Source: an uncultured Lachnospiraceae bacterium
GTDB taxonomy: Bacteria > Bacillota > Clostridia > Lachnospirales > Lachnospiraceae
Assembly: GCA_947589175.1 (NCBI GenBank)
Contig: CANPZR010000003.1
Location: 1-39,074, forward strand
Length of the DNA: 39,074 nt
Direction of reading: 5' to 3'
How positions within the stretch are numbered: the first letter of the stretch is position 1; each line of letters opens with the position of its first letter. The translations under genes were made by a program, and so were the position numbers. The notes beneath the pieces were generated by a model. It was not told the DNA's origin, did not search any database, and worked only from the letters and a program-made list of their open reading frames with translations. Below are positions 16,462 through 23,852 of the stretch, in pieces.

Positions 16462-18222
16462 ATGATAGGAAAAATTTTTCAGGGGTGGACAGTTAAGGCT
16501 CAGATTGGCGAGGGAGCCTTTGGGAAGATCTATAGGATTGAGAGGAAAGATGAGTTCGGTCACACCTACACGGCGGCGCTGAAAGTAATAGACGTCCCAA
16601 AGGAACAGTCGGAAGTGACTGCATTTAAAAATGAGGGCATGACGGATGATAATGTCACAGTCTATTTTAAGGGAATGGTCGAAAAGATTGTGGAAGAGTT
16701 TGTTCTGATGTCCAAATTGAAGGGAAACTCCAATATTGTAAGCTATGAGGACCATGCGGTAGAAGAGAAGAAAGATGAGTTCGGATGGCGTATTTATATC
16801 CGCATGGAACTTCTCACACCTTTACTTGCATATGTGAAGCAGAATAACGGTTTGTCGGAACAAGAGATAATCAAGCTGGGAATCGACATCTGCAAGGGAC
16901 TGGAATTGTGCAAAAAATTTAATATCATTCACCGAGATATCAAGCCGGCTAATATGTTTATTTCCGAGTCTGGAGATTTTAAATTGGGCGACTTCGGAAT
17001 TGCCCGCGAGCTGGAGCGGACGTCTGCCGGACTCACCAAGGTGGGAACGGAGAATTATATGGCTCCAGAGGTGTTTAAAGGACAAGAATACAATGCAACG
17101 GTGGACATTTATTCCCTGGGAATTGTGCTGTACCGTTTTTTAAATGACAACTGTTTTCCATTTATGCCTAAGGACTACAATCATTCAAATTTGATTGAGG
17201 CTTCTAGAATGCGGTTTTCCGGACAGACGATGCCTGCCCCGGTCAAGGCCAGCAAGGAACTGGCGGATATCATTTTAAAGGCATGCGCCTATATGCCTTC
17301 TGATCGGTATGCGCTGCCCGGAGATATGCGCAGGGAACTGGAAAAATTGCAAGTGAGTGATAATGCAGAGATAAAAATTTTTAAACTGGATGATTCGAAA
17401 AAGGAGAAGGATAGGAAGACCATAAGCCTTTTTCCCACGCACCCGCCTGATGATACTGCTAACCCGCCAGCAGAGCCTCCGGAGGAAGATAATCCAGAAG
17501 ATAATCCGGAAGATAATGGGGGTACGATAATCATAAATCCTCCGCCTATTATTGATATCGATCCGGGGAATGACAGGGGACTGCCGCCGAACGGAGGAGA
17601 GGATCCACCGGAGGACGAAGAGGATAAAAAATTAAAAAAAATAATAATTATATTAGCAGGCTGTCTGGGAGTTGTCTGCCTGGTGCTCGCTGGTATTTTT
17701 CTTGTAAAATACAGAGGCAATAGTGAGGAGCAGACAACGGAGACGACGGAAAAGGCAGATACGACGAAAAAAACTAAGACGGCGAAGGAAACAGAGAAAC
17801 CGAAAAAGACCAAAGAGCCGGTTGAGAAGATTAAAACGCCGGATTTGAAAAATATGACAAAGCAGGAGGCGAAGTCCAAGCTTTCCGAGTATAAGCTGGA
17901 TGTAACATATGAATCCTCAAAATATTCCGATAAGGTAGATAAAGGACTGGTATTGTCGCAGAGTCCGGCTGCCGGAAAAGATGTTGAGATTGGCTCTGAG
18001 GTTAAAGTGACATTGAGCAAGGGGGCGAAGCCTACTCCGACGCCAAAGCCGACAAAAAAACCAACACCGACGCCGAAGCCAACGCCGCGCCCGACCCCGC
18101 GTCCGACACCGAAGCCGACACCCCGGCCGACAGCGACGCCGAAAAAATCCAATGATAGTGGCTGGACAATAAGTAAAGGAAAGAAAAAATCTGATGATAG
18201 TGGTTGGACAATAAGTAAATAA
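16462..18222 (+). CDS. Transmembrane Ser/Thr kinase with PASTA domain and Pro/Thr stalk (PrkC/PknB-like)
   Basis: This 586-residue kinase has the same catalytic domain type as its two neighbours (GEGAFGKI loop, HRDIKPAN, DFGIARE, GTENYMAPE). A Pro/Glu/Asp-rich juxtamembrane segment (PPDDTANPPAEPPEEDN) follows, then one membrane helix at about 395-418 (IIIILAGCLGVVCLVLAGIFLV) and a Thr/Lys-rich spacer. A single PASTA domain lies at about 455-523 (TPDLKNMTKQEAKSKLSEY, VLSQSPAAGKDVEIGSEVKV). PASTA domains bind peptidoglycan fragments and lipid II in PrkC-type kinases. After the PASTA comes a PTPTPKP-type stalk of about 40 residues and two copies of a D-SGWTISK motif ending the protein. Typical PrkC has three or more PASTA units and no such tail, so the C-terminus is unusual. 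RBS and start are supported by AAAGGA just upstream. Confidence 0.93.
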   Translation: MIGKIFQGWTVKAQIGEGAFGKIYRIERKDEFGHTYTAALKVIDVPKEQSEVTAFKNEGMTDDNVTVYFKGMVEKIVEEFVLMSKLKGNSNIVSYEDHAVEEKKDEFGWRIYIRMELLTPLLAYVKQNNGLSEQEIIKLGIDICKGLELCKKFNIIHRDIKPANMFISESGDFKLGDFGIARELERTSAGLTKVGTENYMAPEVFKGQEYNATVDIYSLGIVLYRFLNDNCFPFMPKDYNHSNLIEASRMRFSGQTMPAPVKASKELADIILKACAYMPSDRYALPGDMRRELEKLQVSDNAEIKIFKLDDSKKEKDRKTISLFPTHPPDDTANPPAEPPEEDNPEDNPEDNGGTIIINPPPIIDIDPGNDRGLPPNGGEDPPEDEEDKKLKKIIIILAGCLGVVCLVLAGIFLVKYRGNSEEQTTETTEKADTTKKTKTAKETEKPKKTKEPVEKIKTPDLKNMTKQEAKSKLSEYKLDVTYESSKYSDKVDKGLVLSQSPAAGKDVEIGSEVKVTLSKGAKPTPTPKPTKKPTPTPKPTPRPTPRPTPKPTPRPTATPKKSNDSGWTISKGKKKSDDSGWTISK

Positions 18223-18240
18223 AAAACAGGAGTGATTGCC

Positions 18241-18438
18241 ATGGAGACATTTATAAAAATAGCCTTATCGGACTATGCCATAATCGGTTACGAATTGGCG
18301 GCGATTATCGCCTTGATTGTAGTCGGGAAAATATTCGGCAAAAAAATAAAGGCAATCAACAACGCTGCCGCAGAGGAAAAGGATAATCAGATGTATTCCG
18401 ATCTGGATCAGGCTCTGGGAAATGCGAAGAGGAGGTAG
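18241..18438 (+). CDS. 65-residue single-span membrane protein between kinase and FHA/EssC gene
   Basis: The start is ATG 18241, with AGGAG at 18228-18232 spaced 8 bases away; the in-frame GTG at 18232 overlaps the RBS. The protein has one hydrophobic helix (about residues 16-33, YELAAIIALIVVGKIFG) and a charged cytoplasmic-type tail (KKIKAINNAAAEEKDNQMYSDLDQALGNAKRR). No family is recognised. Position immediately before an EssC-type N-terminus suggests a small T7SS accessory membrane protein, in the way EssA and similar proteins sit near essC; this is inference from context only. Confidence 0.7.
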   Translation: METFIKIALSDYAIIGYELAAIIALIVVGKIFGKKIKAINNAAAEEKDNQMYSDLDQALGNAKRR

Positions 18439-18441
18439 ACT

Positions 18442-19197
18442 GTGGGGTATATAGTATCGTGTTATTCACAGGCCGCTTTTAAGGAATTTATATTGCCGTC
18501 GGAGAAGAACGCCGACTACAGTATTACCATAAGGTCGAATTATTTTGGAATAAAGGATGATATTAAAGTTCAGCTGGAGGTACTGGACGGGAAGTGGAAG
18601 ATAAAAAGAACCCGACAGTATTCCATCGTTCAGGACAACCATCAGAAGGAGAGCGCTGCCCTGGACGACCAGGTGGCTCTGACATTAAATACGGTACATC
18701 AGGACGAAATCTTTATGTTCGTCCGGCGGTCGGCTTCGTCAATCCATCCCTTTAACAAATATATTTTGTCCGGGGTAAATGAGATCCGCATTGGAAAAAA
18801 TGACTCCAACGATATCTGCTATGATTTCAGAAATATGGTATCGAGGGAGCATGCGCGGATCGGGAGATCTGGCGATCGGTATATACTGAAAAATTACAGT
18901 CAGAACGGGGTTTATGTCAATTCGACGCTGATAATGGATGAGATTGAGCTTGATTTTGGAGCTTATATCAATATTCTGGGACTGCATATTGTATATCTCG
19001 GAGAGATTATCGCCGTGGATACGGACGGGATTGAGGTCAGCATCAATGAAAATATTTTAAAGCCCATCACATCCAATGAAGATGTGACGGTTTATATGGA
19101 CAACCGGGAAAAGAAGGGCATTACAGGGGGGATAACCTACCACAGGGCTCCCAGAAATTATGAGAAGCTTGACTCGGATACTGTTGAGATTGAATAG
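18442..19197 (+). CDS. FHA-domain protein, apparently the N-terminal part of T7SSb ATPase EssC cut off by the integrated element
   Basis: FHA domains bind phosphothreonine. The 251 residues start at GTG 18442 (GAGGAGG precedes it). Residues 1-95 look like a degenerate first FHA-type beta domain. Residues about 110-185 are a canonical FHA domain with RIGK (116-119), SREHARI (134-140) and NGVYVNSTLI (156-165). Tandem FHA domains at this place are the hallmark of EssC/YukB. The end, ITYHRAPRNYEKLDSDTVEIE, corresponds to the linker motif FHRSPR...IKIE(R/A)PP that in EssC leads into two membrane helices and the FtsK/SpoIIIE ATPase domains. Here two stop codons follow directly, and integrase-associated sequence begins within about 10 bases. 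The gene is therefore probably a disrupted essC. A natural stand-alone FHA protein is the alternative. It would read phosphothreonines made by the adjacent kinases. Confidence 0.82.
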   Translation: MGYIVSCYSQAAFKEFILPSEKNADYSITIRSNYFGIKDDIKVQLEVLDGKWKIKRTRQYSIVQDNHQKESAALDDQVALTLNTVHQDEIFMFVRRSASSIHPFNKYILSGVNEIRIGKNDSNDICYDFRNMVSREHARIGRSGDRYILKNYSQNGVYVNSTLIMDEIELDFGAYINILGLHIVYLGEIIAVDTDGIEVSINENILKPITSNEDVTVYMDNREKKGITGGITYHRAPRNYEKLDSDTVEIE

Positions 19198-19208
19198 TAG
19201 CCACAAGT

Positions 19209-19251
19209 CTTGGAACCCGCTAAACAAGCGGTTTCCAAGGCTTTTCTTTTT
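19209..19251 (+). terminator. Rho-independent terminator at the element's left end
   Basis: CTTGGAA-C-CCGCT (19209-19221) pairs with AGCGG-T-TTCCAAG (19227-19239) around an AAACA loop, and GCTTTTCTTTTT follows. It would end rightward transcripts coming from the kinase/FHA locus and isolate the integrase, which is read from the other strand. Confidence 0.85.
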
Positions 19252-19308
19252 ACTTTGCTACTATTTTGCTACTAACCGCAACTACTCTATTTCACACCGT
19301 TTTGTTTC

Positions 19309-20571
19309 TTAGATGGCTTTTCTTTGAGGCATCGGGATTACTTTTCCTGATGCTGTTTCTTTTGGCATAGGACCATATGGAGGTCCTGCATTGGTGTATG
19401 CTGTATCCGAAGCAACTGAACCACTTGCCATGTTACCATCATAGGAAATTCCCATAGTTTCGAGCAATGGATTTCCTATCGGCGGATCCGGTGTCGATAT
19501 AACACTAACGGTTGCCGCAAGCTGTTCCAGATTGCTGACAAGCTCCTGCTGTTTGTGTGGAAACAGATGAGAGTAAGTATTCAGTGTTGTGGATACTTTT
19601 TCATGTCCAAGTCTGTCAGCGAGGATAAGTGCGTCACACCCCTGATTGATAAGTAAACTGGCGTGACTGTGGCGGATATCATGGATTCGTATCCGTTTTA
19701 CACCGGTTTTCTTACAGCCTCTTTCCATCTCATGGGAGAGAAAAGATTTTGTAATGGGAAAGAGCCTCTCGTTTGGAGCAAGCATATAGCGGGAATCCAT
19801 ATACTCCTGCAGTTCCTGACACAGAAAATCCGGAATGGGAACTTTTCTCTTACTTTTCCTTGTCTTTGGAGTGGTAATGATATCCTCTCCGTGAAGACGC
19901 TGATAGGTTTTGTTGATATCAATCTGTTTTGCAACAAGGTCAATATCAGCAGCAGTCAGTGCCAAAAGTTCTCCTTCACGCATTCCGGTCCAATACAGTA
20001 CCTGAAAGCAGATATAGGATAGAGGCTTGTCCTTAATGCCTTCACGAAAAGCAATATACTCATCGTAAGTCCAGTAATCCATTTCCTCTGCCTTTGCCTG
20101 TCCGATACTTCCAGCCTGACCACATGGGTTTGTGTTTAAATCGTAGAAACGTTTGGCATAGTTGATCATGCAGGTAAGCTGATTGTTGATGGTTTTTAGG
20201 TACGTTTTTGAATATCCTTTTGGGGAATTCATTAATTGATTCTGCCATCTTCTAACATCCGAAGCCTTGATTTCGTTGATTGGCTTCTTGCCAAAGAAAG
20301 GCAGGATGTGAGTTTCACAAATATGCTTCTTGGTCAGGATGGTTGACTGCTTCAGGCGGGCGGTCATATCTTCCATATAAAGTTCGTAGAGATTTTGGAA
20401 AGTCATATCCGGGTTGGCAGACTGCTTTTCAAGAAAATCTCTTTCATAAGCCAAAGCTTCCTTTTTGGTGGCGAAGCCTCTTTTCCACTTTTGTCGGTTG
20501 TTGCCCTGCCAGTCCGTATAATAGAACTTGCAGAACCATTTACCAGTCTTTTTATCTTTGTAAGCTGGCAT
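19309..20571 (-). CDS. int: Tyrosine recombinase, phage/ICE integrase
   Basis: The integrase catalyses site-specific integration and excision of the element. ATG 20571 gives 420 residues. An AAAGGAG site lies 9 bases upstream of it, while the two ATGs further upstream overlap that site. An N-terminal AP2-like DNA-binding domain (KKTGKWFCKFYYTDWQGNN, residues about 7-30) is followed by a SAM-like core-binding domain (about 55-150) and the catalytic domain. The catalytic domain shows Arg198 (TGMREGE), Lys236 (TPKTRKS), His297-x2-Arg300 (HDIRHSH), His323 (LGHEKV) and nucleophile Tyr333 (NTYSHL). This is the Tn916-type architecture. The C-terminal approximately 80 residues are an unstructured Gly/Pro/Ser-rich tail. 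It sits at the left end with its 3' end facing the att side, the usual arrangement. Confidence 0.95.
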   Translation of the reverse strand: MPAYKDKKTGKWFCKFYYTDWQGNNRQKWKRGFATKKEALAYERDFLEKQSANPDMTFQNLYELYMEDMTARLKQSTILTKKHICETHILPFFGKKPINEIKASDVRRWQNQLMNSPKGYSKTYLKTINNQLTCMINYAKRFYDLNTNPCGQAGSIGQAKAEEMDYWTYDEYIAFREGIKDKPLSYICFQVLYWTGMREGELLALTAADIDLVAKQIDINKTYQRLHGEDIITTPKTRKSKRKVPIPDFLCQELQEYMDSRYMLAPNERLFPITKSFLSHEMERGCKKTGVKRIRIHDIRHSHASLLINQGCDALILADRLGHEKVSTTLNTYSHLFPHKQQELVSNLEQLAATVSVISTPDPPIGNPLLETMGISYDGNMASGSVASDTAYTNAGPPYGPMPKETASGKVIPMPQRKAI

Positions 20572-20787
20572 AAACATCATCTCCTTTATCAAAATGTTTG
20601 ACCATATAAATATGGTATGTGGGCACCCTGCACTGTGAAAAACTCAGATTTTTGGTGCATTTATCCAAAGGCTATGATATAATCTACTTGTCTAGGGTGA
20701 TTATAATAGCCGTTTAGGTTAGATCACTTACATATGCTCCGGCAGTTGTTCTTCTGCAAAAGAATGGTGTCGGGGTATTTTTATGCA

Positions 20788-21435
20788 TTAAATTATCTCT
20801 ATGGTAGAAATTTTCTTTTTGTTCTTTTGGCATTTTTCAGAGTCATTGACATTCTCATCAGGGGTGGCATCTGAAAAATAGCTTTCTGAATAATATTCCA
20901 GTGTTTCATTCTGCCATGATTCAAACTGTTCTTCACTAATTGTTCCATTTTGCAGTGCGGTAAGCTTATTCATCCAGTTTTCCATAAACAGACAGAAGTC
21001 TGCGTTATAAGAACCATTTCCTTTGCCATCAACCATAAGAGAAGAAGTCCAGTCGGAACTTTCCGGCGGCTTGCTGCAGGCAAGCTGGAATGTAATATCC
21101 TTTATCTTTGTTATGGTAAATAATGCTTTGATTACATCTGACAATGTGTGGAAACTGTAATCATGAGAATTATCTTCCATGGTGTCCTTAAGTTCAGTCT
21201 TTGCCTCTAACAGTTCCTGCCATGGTATATCCAGTTCGTCTGCTATCTGCTTGATAATTCCTGTCTTTATGATAATCTCACCGGATTCGTATTTTTGAAT
21301 AGTACGTTCAGATTTATCAAGTCTTTTAGCAAATTCCTTCTGTGTGATTTTTAATTCCCTACGTCTTTTTTTTATTGCTTTACCGATTTCTTGCGGCGTA
21401 TACATGGCAAGACGCTGGTCATCTGATAAACTCAT
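20788..21435 (-). CDS. XRE-family transcriptional regulator, putative element repressor
   Basis: The 215-residue protein has an N-terminal Cro/CI-type helix-turn-helix at about residues 15-75 (IGKAIKKRRRELKITQKEFA, KRLDKSERTIQKYESGE). Its C-terminal domain of about 140 residues belongs to no family I recognise. It is divergently transcribed from the excisionase-like gene, with two inverted-repeat pairs between them that it probably binds. The usual role in such elements is to keep excision and transfer genes repressed, which is inference from position. The start at 21435 has a GGAAGGTG site upstream. Confidence 0.88.
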   Translation of the reverse strand: MSLSDDQRLAMYTPQEIGKAIKKRRRELKITQKEFAKRLDKSERTIQKYESGEIIIKTGIIKQIADELDIPWQELLEAKTELKDTMEDNSHDYSFHTLSDVIKALFTITKIKDITFQLACSKPPESSDWTSSLMVDGKGNGSYNADFCLFMENWMNKLTALQNGTISEEQFESWQNETLEYYSESYFSDATPDENVNDSEKCQKNKKKISTIEII

Positions 21436-21460
21436 ATGTTCACCTTCCTTATATGTGATA

Positions 21461-21497
21461 AGTACGGATTCGTGAAATAATAGTCATAATCCGTATT
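21461..21497. promoter_or_regulatory. Inverted-repeat operator next to the XRE repressor gene
   Basis: AGTACGGATT at 21461-21470 faces AATCCGTATT at 21488-21497, its near-perfect reverse complement. The pair lies just upstream of the repressor start on the minus strand, suited to autoregulation. Confidence 0.65.
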
Positions 21498-21577
21498 TTT
21501 AACAGCTGATTTACTATTATGTGAATACTATATCATGAAGTGATACGAATTGCAAGTGCGTATTTTGGAAAAGTTTA

Positions 21578-21606
21578 TTGACAAATTATGTGGATGGTAT
21601 TATGAT
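21578..21606 (+). promoter_or_regulatory. Sigma-A promoter for the excisionase/ParM operon
   Basis: TTGACA (21578-21583) and TATGAT (21601-21606) are separated by exactly 17 bases. The first base of one operator copy (AGTACGGATT, 21622) lies 16 bases downstream, so repressor binding would block initiation. Confidence 0.8.
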
Positions 21607-21621
21607 TAAACACGAATTATA

Positions 21622-21670
21622 AGTACGGATTATATTTCGATAAAGTTATTTGTTGAAACAAATCCGTACT
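21622..21670. promoter_or_regulatory. Inverted-repeat operator downstream of the excisionase promoter
   Basis: AGTACGGATT at 21622-21631 and AATCCGTACT at 21661-21670 are exact reverse complements of each other and repeat the motif seen at 21461. The spacing of the two half-sites is about 30 bases. The site overlaps the start of the leftmost rightward transcript. Confidence 0.7.
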
Positions 21671-21702
21671 GATAATGAAGTTTATAGGAAAGGAGTGGTT
21701 GT

Positions 21703-21993
21703 ATGATAAGTACAAAGGACGCATTTATTGATGCAAAAGAAGTCAGTGAGATTCTTGGTATCGGGATGACAAAGGCATATGCGGTTATTAAGGCATACAA
21801 TGCCGAACTGGCTGCCCAGAATTATTTTACAATGAGGGGAAAATGTCCCAGAAAATATTTTGAGCAGAAGATATACGGATATGAAGACTGTTATTCCAAG
21901 TCGAATAATCCCGCATGGAAAGCAGACAGGGTAGCAGAAGAAAGCAGCTATCAGGCGGAAGAAAAAAGTCCCAACCAATCAGGTCAGGACTGA
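21703..21993 (+). CDS. Small helix-turn-helix protein, excisionase-like
   Basis: This 96-residue protein has an AlpA/Xis-like winged helix at about residues 8-60 (FIDAKEVSEILGIGMTKAYAVIKAYN, then MRGKCPRKYFEQKIYG). Such proteins act as recombination directionality factors or small regulators, and the first gene after the repressor is the common place for them. The tail (residues 70-96) is polar and disordered. The RBS is AGGAAAGGAG upstream of ATG 21703. Whether it is truly Xis or a transcriptional activator cannot be decided from sequence alone. Confidence 0.75.
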   Translation: MISTKDAFIDAKEVSEILGIGMTKAYAVIKAYNAELAAQNYFTMRGKCPRKYFEQKIYGYEDCYSKSNNPAWKADRVAEESSYQAEEKSPNQSGQD

Positions 21994-22101
21994 TTACAGA
22001 GCCGAAGCCCTGCATATGTATCTCGCAAGTACAGTATAGCAGAGGCTTCCGGCTGTTGCAACGAAAACTCAATATAAGTCGTAACGACAGGAGGACAAAG
22101 T

Positions 22102-23034
22102 ATGTATTTTAAAGAAGAAAAAATATTACTCGCAGCGATAGACCATGGATTTTCCAGCATAAAAACACCACATTTTATATTTGATAATGGAGTAAGAAAG
22201 CTTGGAAGTGCCACAACACTTCAGGAAAACACGCTGGAGTATGGTAATGAATGTTACAAAACAGGAGAGGGAAGGATGCCTCTTAAGGATGATAAGACGG
22301 CAGATAAGGATTTTCTTCTTCTGACATTTGCAGCTATAGCAAAGGAAGCACAGTATTACGGACTGACGGATGGCAGGGACCTGGATGTGGTAATTGCAGC
22401 AGGACTTCCATTTACTAGATTCGGTAATGAAAAGAATACCTTTTATGATTATCTGCATCGGGGAAGGGAGACTTTCCGCTACGAAGGGCAGATATACCGC
22501 ATTAACATCGTGGAAGTGTTTTTATTTCCACAGTGTTATGCGGCAGTGGCAAATATCTTGGGAAAGCTGTCGCCAAACCAGTTGATTGTTGATATAGGTT
22601 CCAAGACCATAGATATCATCCAGACCAAGAATTATGTTCCGGTGGAGAGAAGCTGTACTACCATACCAGAGGCACTGATACACTGCATGGCAGAAATCAA
22701 CAATGCAGTATACCGCAGGTGTAATAAACGGATTTCAGAGGCAGATATCCAGCAGATGATGATGACAGGAAAATCTCTTCTTCCCGACAGCATTACAACA
22801 GTTATCAGGGATGAACTTAAGGTTTTTGCAGAAAATGTGGAAGCTCAGCTGAAAGAAAACGGATATGATCCGGAACTGACACCGACAGTCTATGTGGGTG
22901 GTGGAGCATCGGTTATGAGGCTTTTTGGAAATATTCGTGGTGTTCACATTTGTTATCAGGAAGATGTCAGGGCAAATGCCATAGGCTATGAATATCTGGC
23001 ACTCCAAAAGAAAGACAGGTGGCTCCATGAATAA
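22102..23034 (+). CDS. parM: ParM/StbA-like actin-family segregation ATPase
   Basis: ParM polymerises into filaments that push DNA copies apart. This 310-residue protein shows the actin-fold nucleotide motifs: phosphate-1 AIDHGFSSIK (about residues 12-21), phosphate-2 LIVDIGSKTIDI (about 163-174) and the adenosine motif VYVGGGASVM (about 265-275). The length fits ParM (about 320). The next gene overlaps its 3' end by 8 bases and is a candidate adaptor ParR. Segregation systems are typical of plasmids. Their presence on an integrative element suggests an extrachromosomal, replicating phase or stabilisation after excision, which is inference. Confidence 0.9.
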   Translation: MYFKEEKILLAAIDHGFSSIKTPHFIFDNGVRKLGSATTLQENTLEYGNECYKTGEGRMPLKDDKTADKDFLLLTFAAIAKEAQYYGLTDGRDLDVVIAAGLPFTRFGNEKNTFYDYLHRGRETFRYEGQIYRINIVEVFLFPQCYAAVANILGKLSPNQLIVDIGSKTIDIIQTKNYVPVERSCTTIPEALIHCMAEINNAVYRRCNKRISEADIQQMMMTGKSLLPDSITTVIRDELKVFAENVEAQLKENGYDPELTPTVYVGGGASVMRLFGNIRGVHICYQEDVRANAIGYEYLALQKKDRWLHE

Positions 23035-23557
23035 TAGGAAAATGTTCCAGACACTGACATTTCGGCTGAACTTAAATCATAAGGAAGATGCAGAGGTTTG
23101 GAAGATGATAAGGAATACGGAAGAAAACAGTACAGTATTTGAAAACAGAAGTGATTTTATCCGCTTTATATTGCTGACGGCAGCAGAAAATTTCAATGAG
23201 CTTAATAATGCAAAAGAAGATATTCGTTCACTGAAAGATGCCTTCGTGCAGGAAATCAATGAATACTGGATGGAAACAGTAAGAAAACTGATTGACGATA
23301 ATTTGGAGGAACTCGGAACAATTGTAGAGATTGCAGTGAATAAAGCCATGGTATCAGCATTATCAGGATTGATTGCTGGAGAAACTGTAACAGGAGACGT
23401 TACAGCAAATAGAATTATGACGGAAAAAGCAAATCATGAAAATGAGCAGAATGTGCAGACGATGGTGAAACCAGAGTCTGCTATGGGAGTTCTTCCGGAA
23501 TCTGATAAGAATGAGGGGCTTCCTGATGGAGCACTTGAATTTTTAGACAGCCTGTAA
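23027..23557 (+). CDS. ParR-like partner of ParM (putative centromere-binding protein)
   Basis: ATG 23027 (AGGTGG upstream at 23015-23020) gives 176 residues and an 8-base overlap with parM. The N-terminus (MNNRKMFQTLTFRLNLNHKED, residues 1-21) and NRSDFIRFILLTAAENF (about 42-60) have the beta-strand then helix-turn-helix pattern of ribbon-helix-helix DNA-binding proteins such as ParR. An amphipathic, coiled-coil-prone stretch follows (NELNNAKEDIRSLKDAFVQEINEY), and the Glu-rich tail could contact ParM filaments. Sequence similarity to known ParR is weak, so the assignment rests on fold pattern and overlap with parM. Three repeats directly downstream may be its binding sites. Confidence 0.75.
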   Translation: MNNRKMFQTLTFRLNLNHKEDAEVWKMIRNTEENSTVFENRSDFIRFILLTAAENFNELNNAKEDIRSLKDAFVQEINEYWMETVRKLIDDNLEELGTIVEIAVNKAMVSALSGLIAGETVTGDVTANRIMTEKANHENEQNVQTMVKPESAMGVLPESDKNEGLPDGALEFLDSL

Positions 23558-23601
23558 AAGCTTGAGGGGAGTAATACAGATTGTAATTAATTTTTCTATG
23601 C

Positions 23602-23685
23602 TTATTACAGTATGTGATATTTGAAATATTACTGGTATCACAGAATGTAATAAAAGCCAAGTTGATTATTACATTTTGTATGATA
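23602..23685. repeat. Three copies of a TTATTACA-n3-TGTGATA motif, candidate parC centromere or operator
   Basis: Copy 1 (23602-23619) is TTATTACA then TGTGATA. Copy 2 (23636-23653) is the inverted form, TATCACA then TGTAATAA. Copy 3 (23666-23685) is TTATTACA followed by TGTATGATA, direct again with a 2-base insertion. Copies are spaced about 30 bases apart, immediately after the ParR-like gene. Iterated sites next to parMR are the normal form of a centromere. They could instead be regulator sites or part of oriT. Confidence 0.6.
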
Positions 23686-23711
23686 CCAATATGGATATGA
23701 TAGCAGGGGTA

Positions 23712-23852
23712 TTAGGGGAGTTTTGGCTCCCCTAACCAGATTTTACGCGAGTAGCGATGAGAATGCTATGCTTGCATAAGCATTCGAGGAGCACCGCGAT
23801 AACCAGAAAATTGCATTCAATTTTCTGGTCTGTAAAACGCATGGCGTTTTAC
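23712..23852. other. Cluster of four hairpins in non-coding DNA, candidate origin of transfer (oriT)
   Basis: The gap 23558-23988 has no gene. It contains four tandem stem-loops. The first is 23712-23735 (TTAGGGGAG/CTCCCCTAA, 9 bp). The second is 23761-23785 (GAATGC-TATGC with GCATA-A-GCATTC, 11 bp with one bulge). The third is 23803-23828 (CCAGAAAATTG/CAATTTTCTGG, 11 bp). The fourth is 23832-23852 (GTAAAACGC/GCGTTTTAC, 9 bp). They lie directly upstream of mobC and the relaxase, where MOBP oriT sites usually are. No U-runs follow, so they are not simple terminators. The nic site cannot be fixed by eye; a likely place is the non-hairpin stretch at 23853-23910. Confidence 0.65.

Noticed and set aside
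17289..18242. Long minus-strand frame of about 317 codons opposite the kinase stalk
   Set aside because: Glycine/valine/phenylalanine low-complexity that is simply the complement of the Pro/Thr repeats. No RBS, opposite a clear kinase gene.
19201..19300. A tRNA gene 3' end as attachment site next to the integrase
   Set aside because: The hairpin here is a terminator with a U-tract and no cloverleaf or CCA-type 3' end can be drawn. The flanking gene is the FHA/EssC gene.
22102..23034. FtsA/MreB-type chromosomal actin
   Set aside because: Length, context with a small overlapping RHH-type gene and mobility genes, and motif sequences fit ParM/StbA better.
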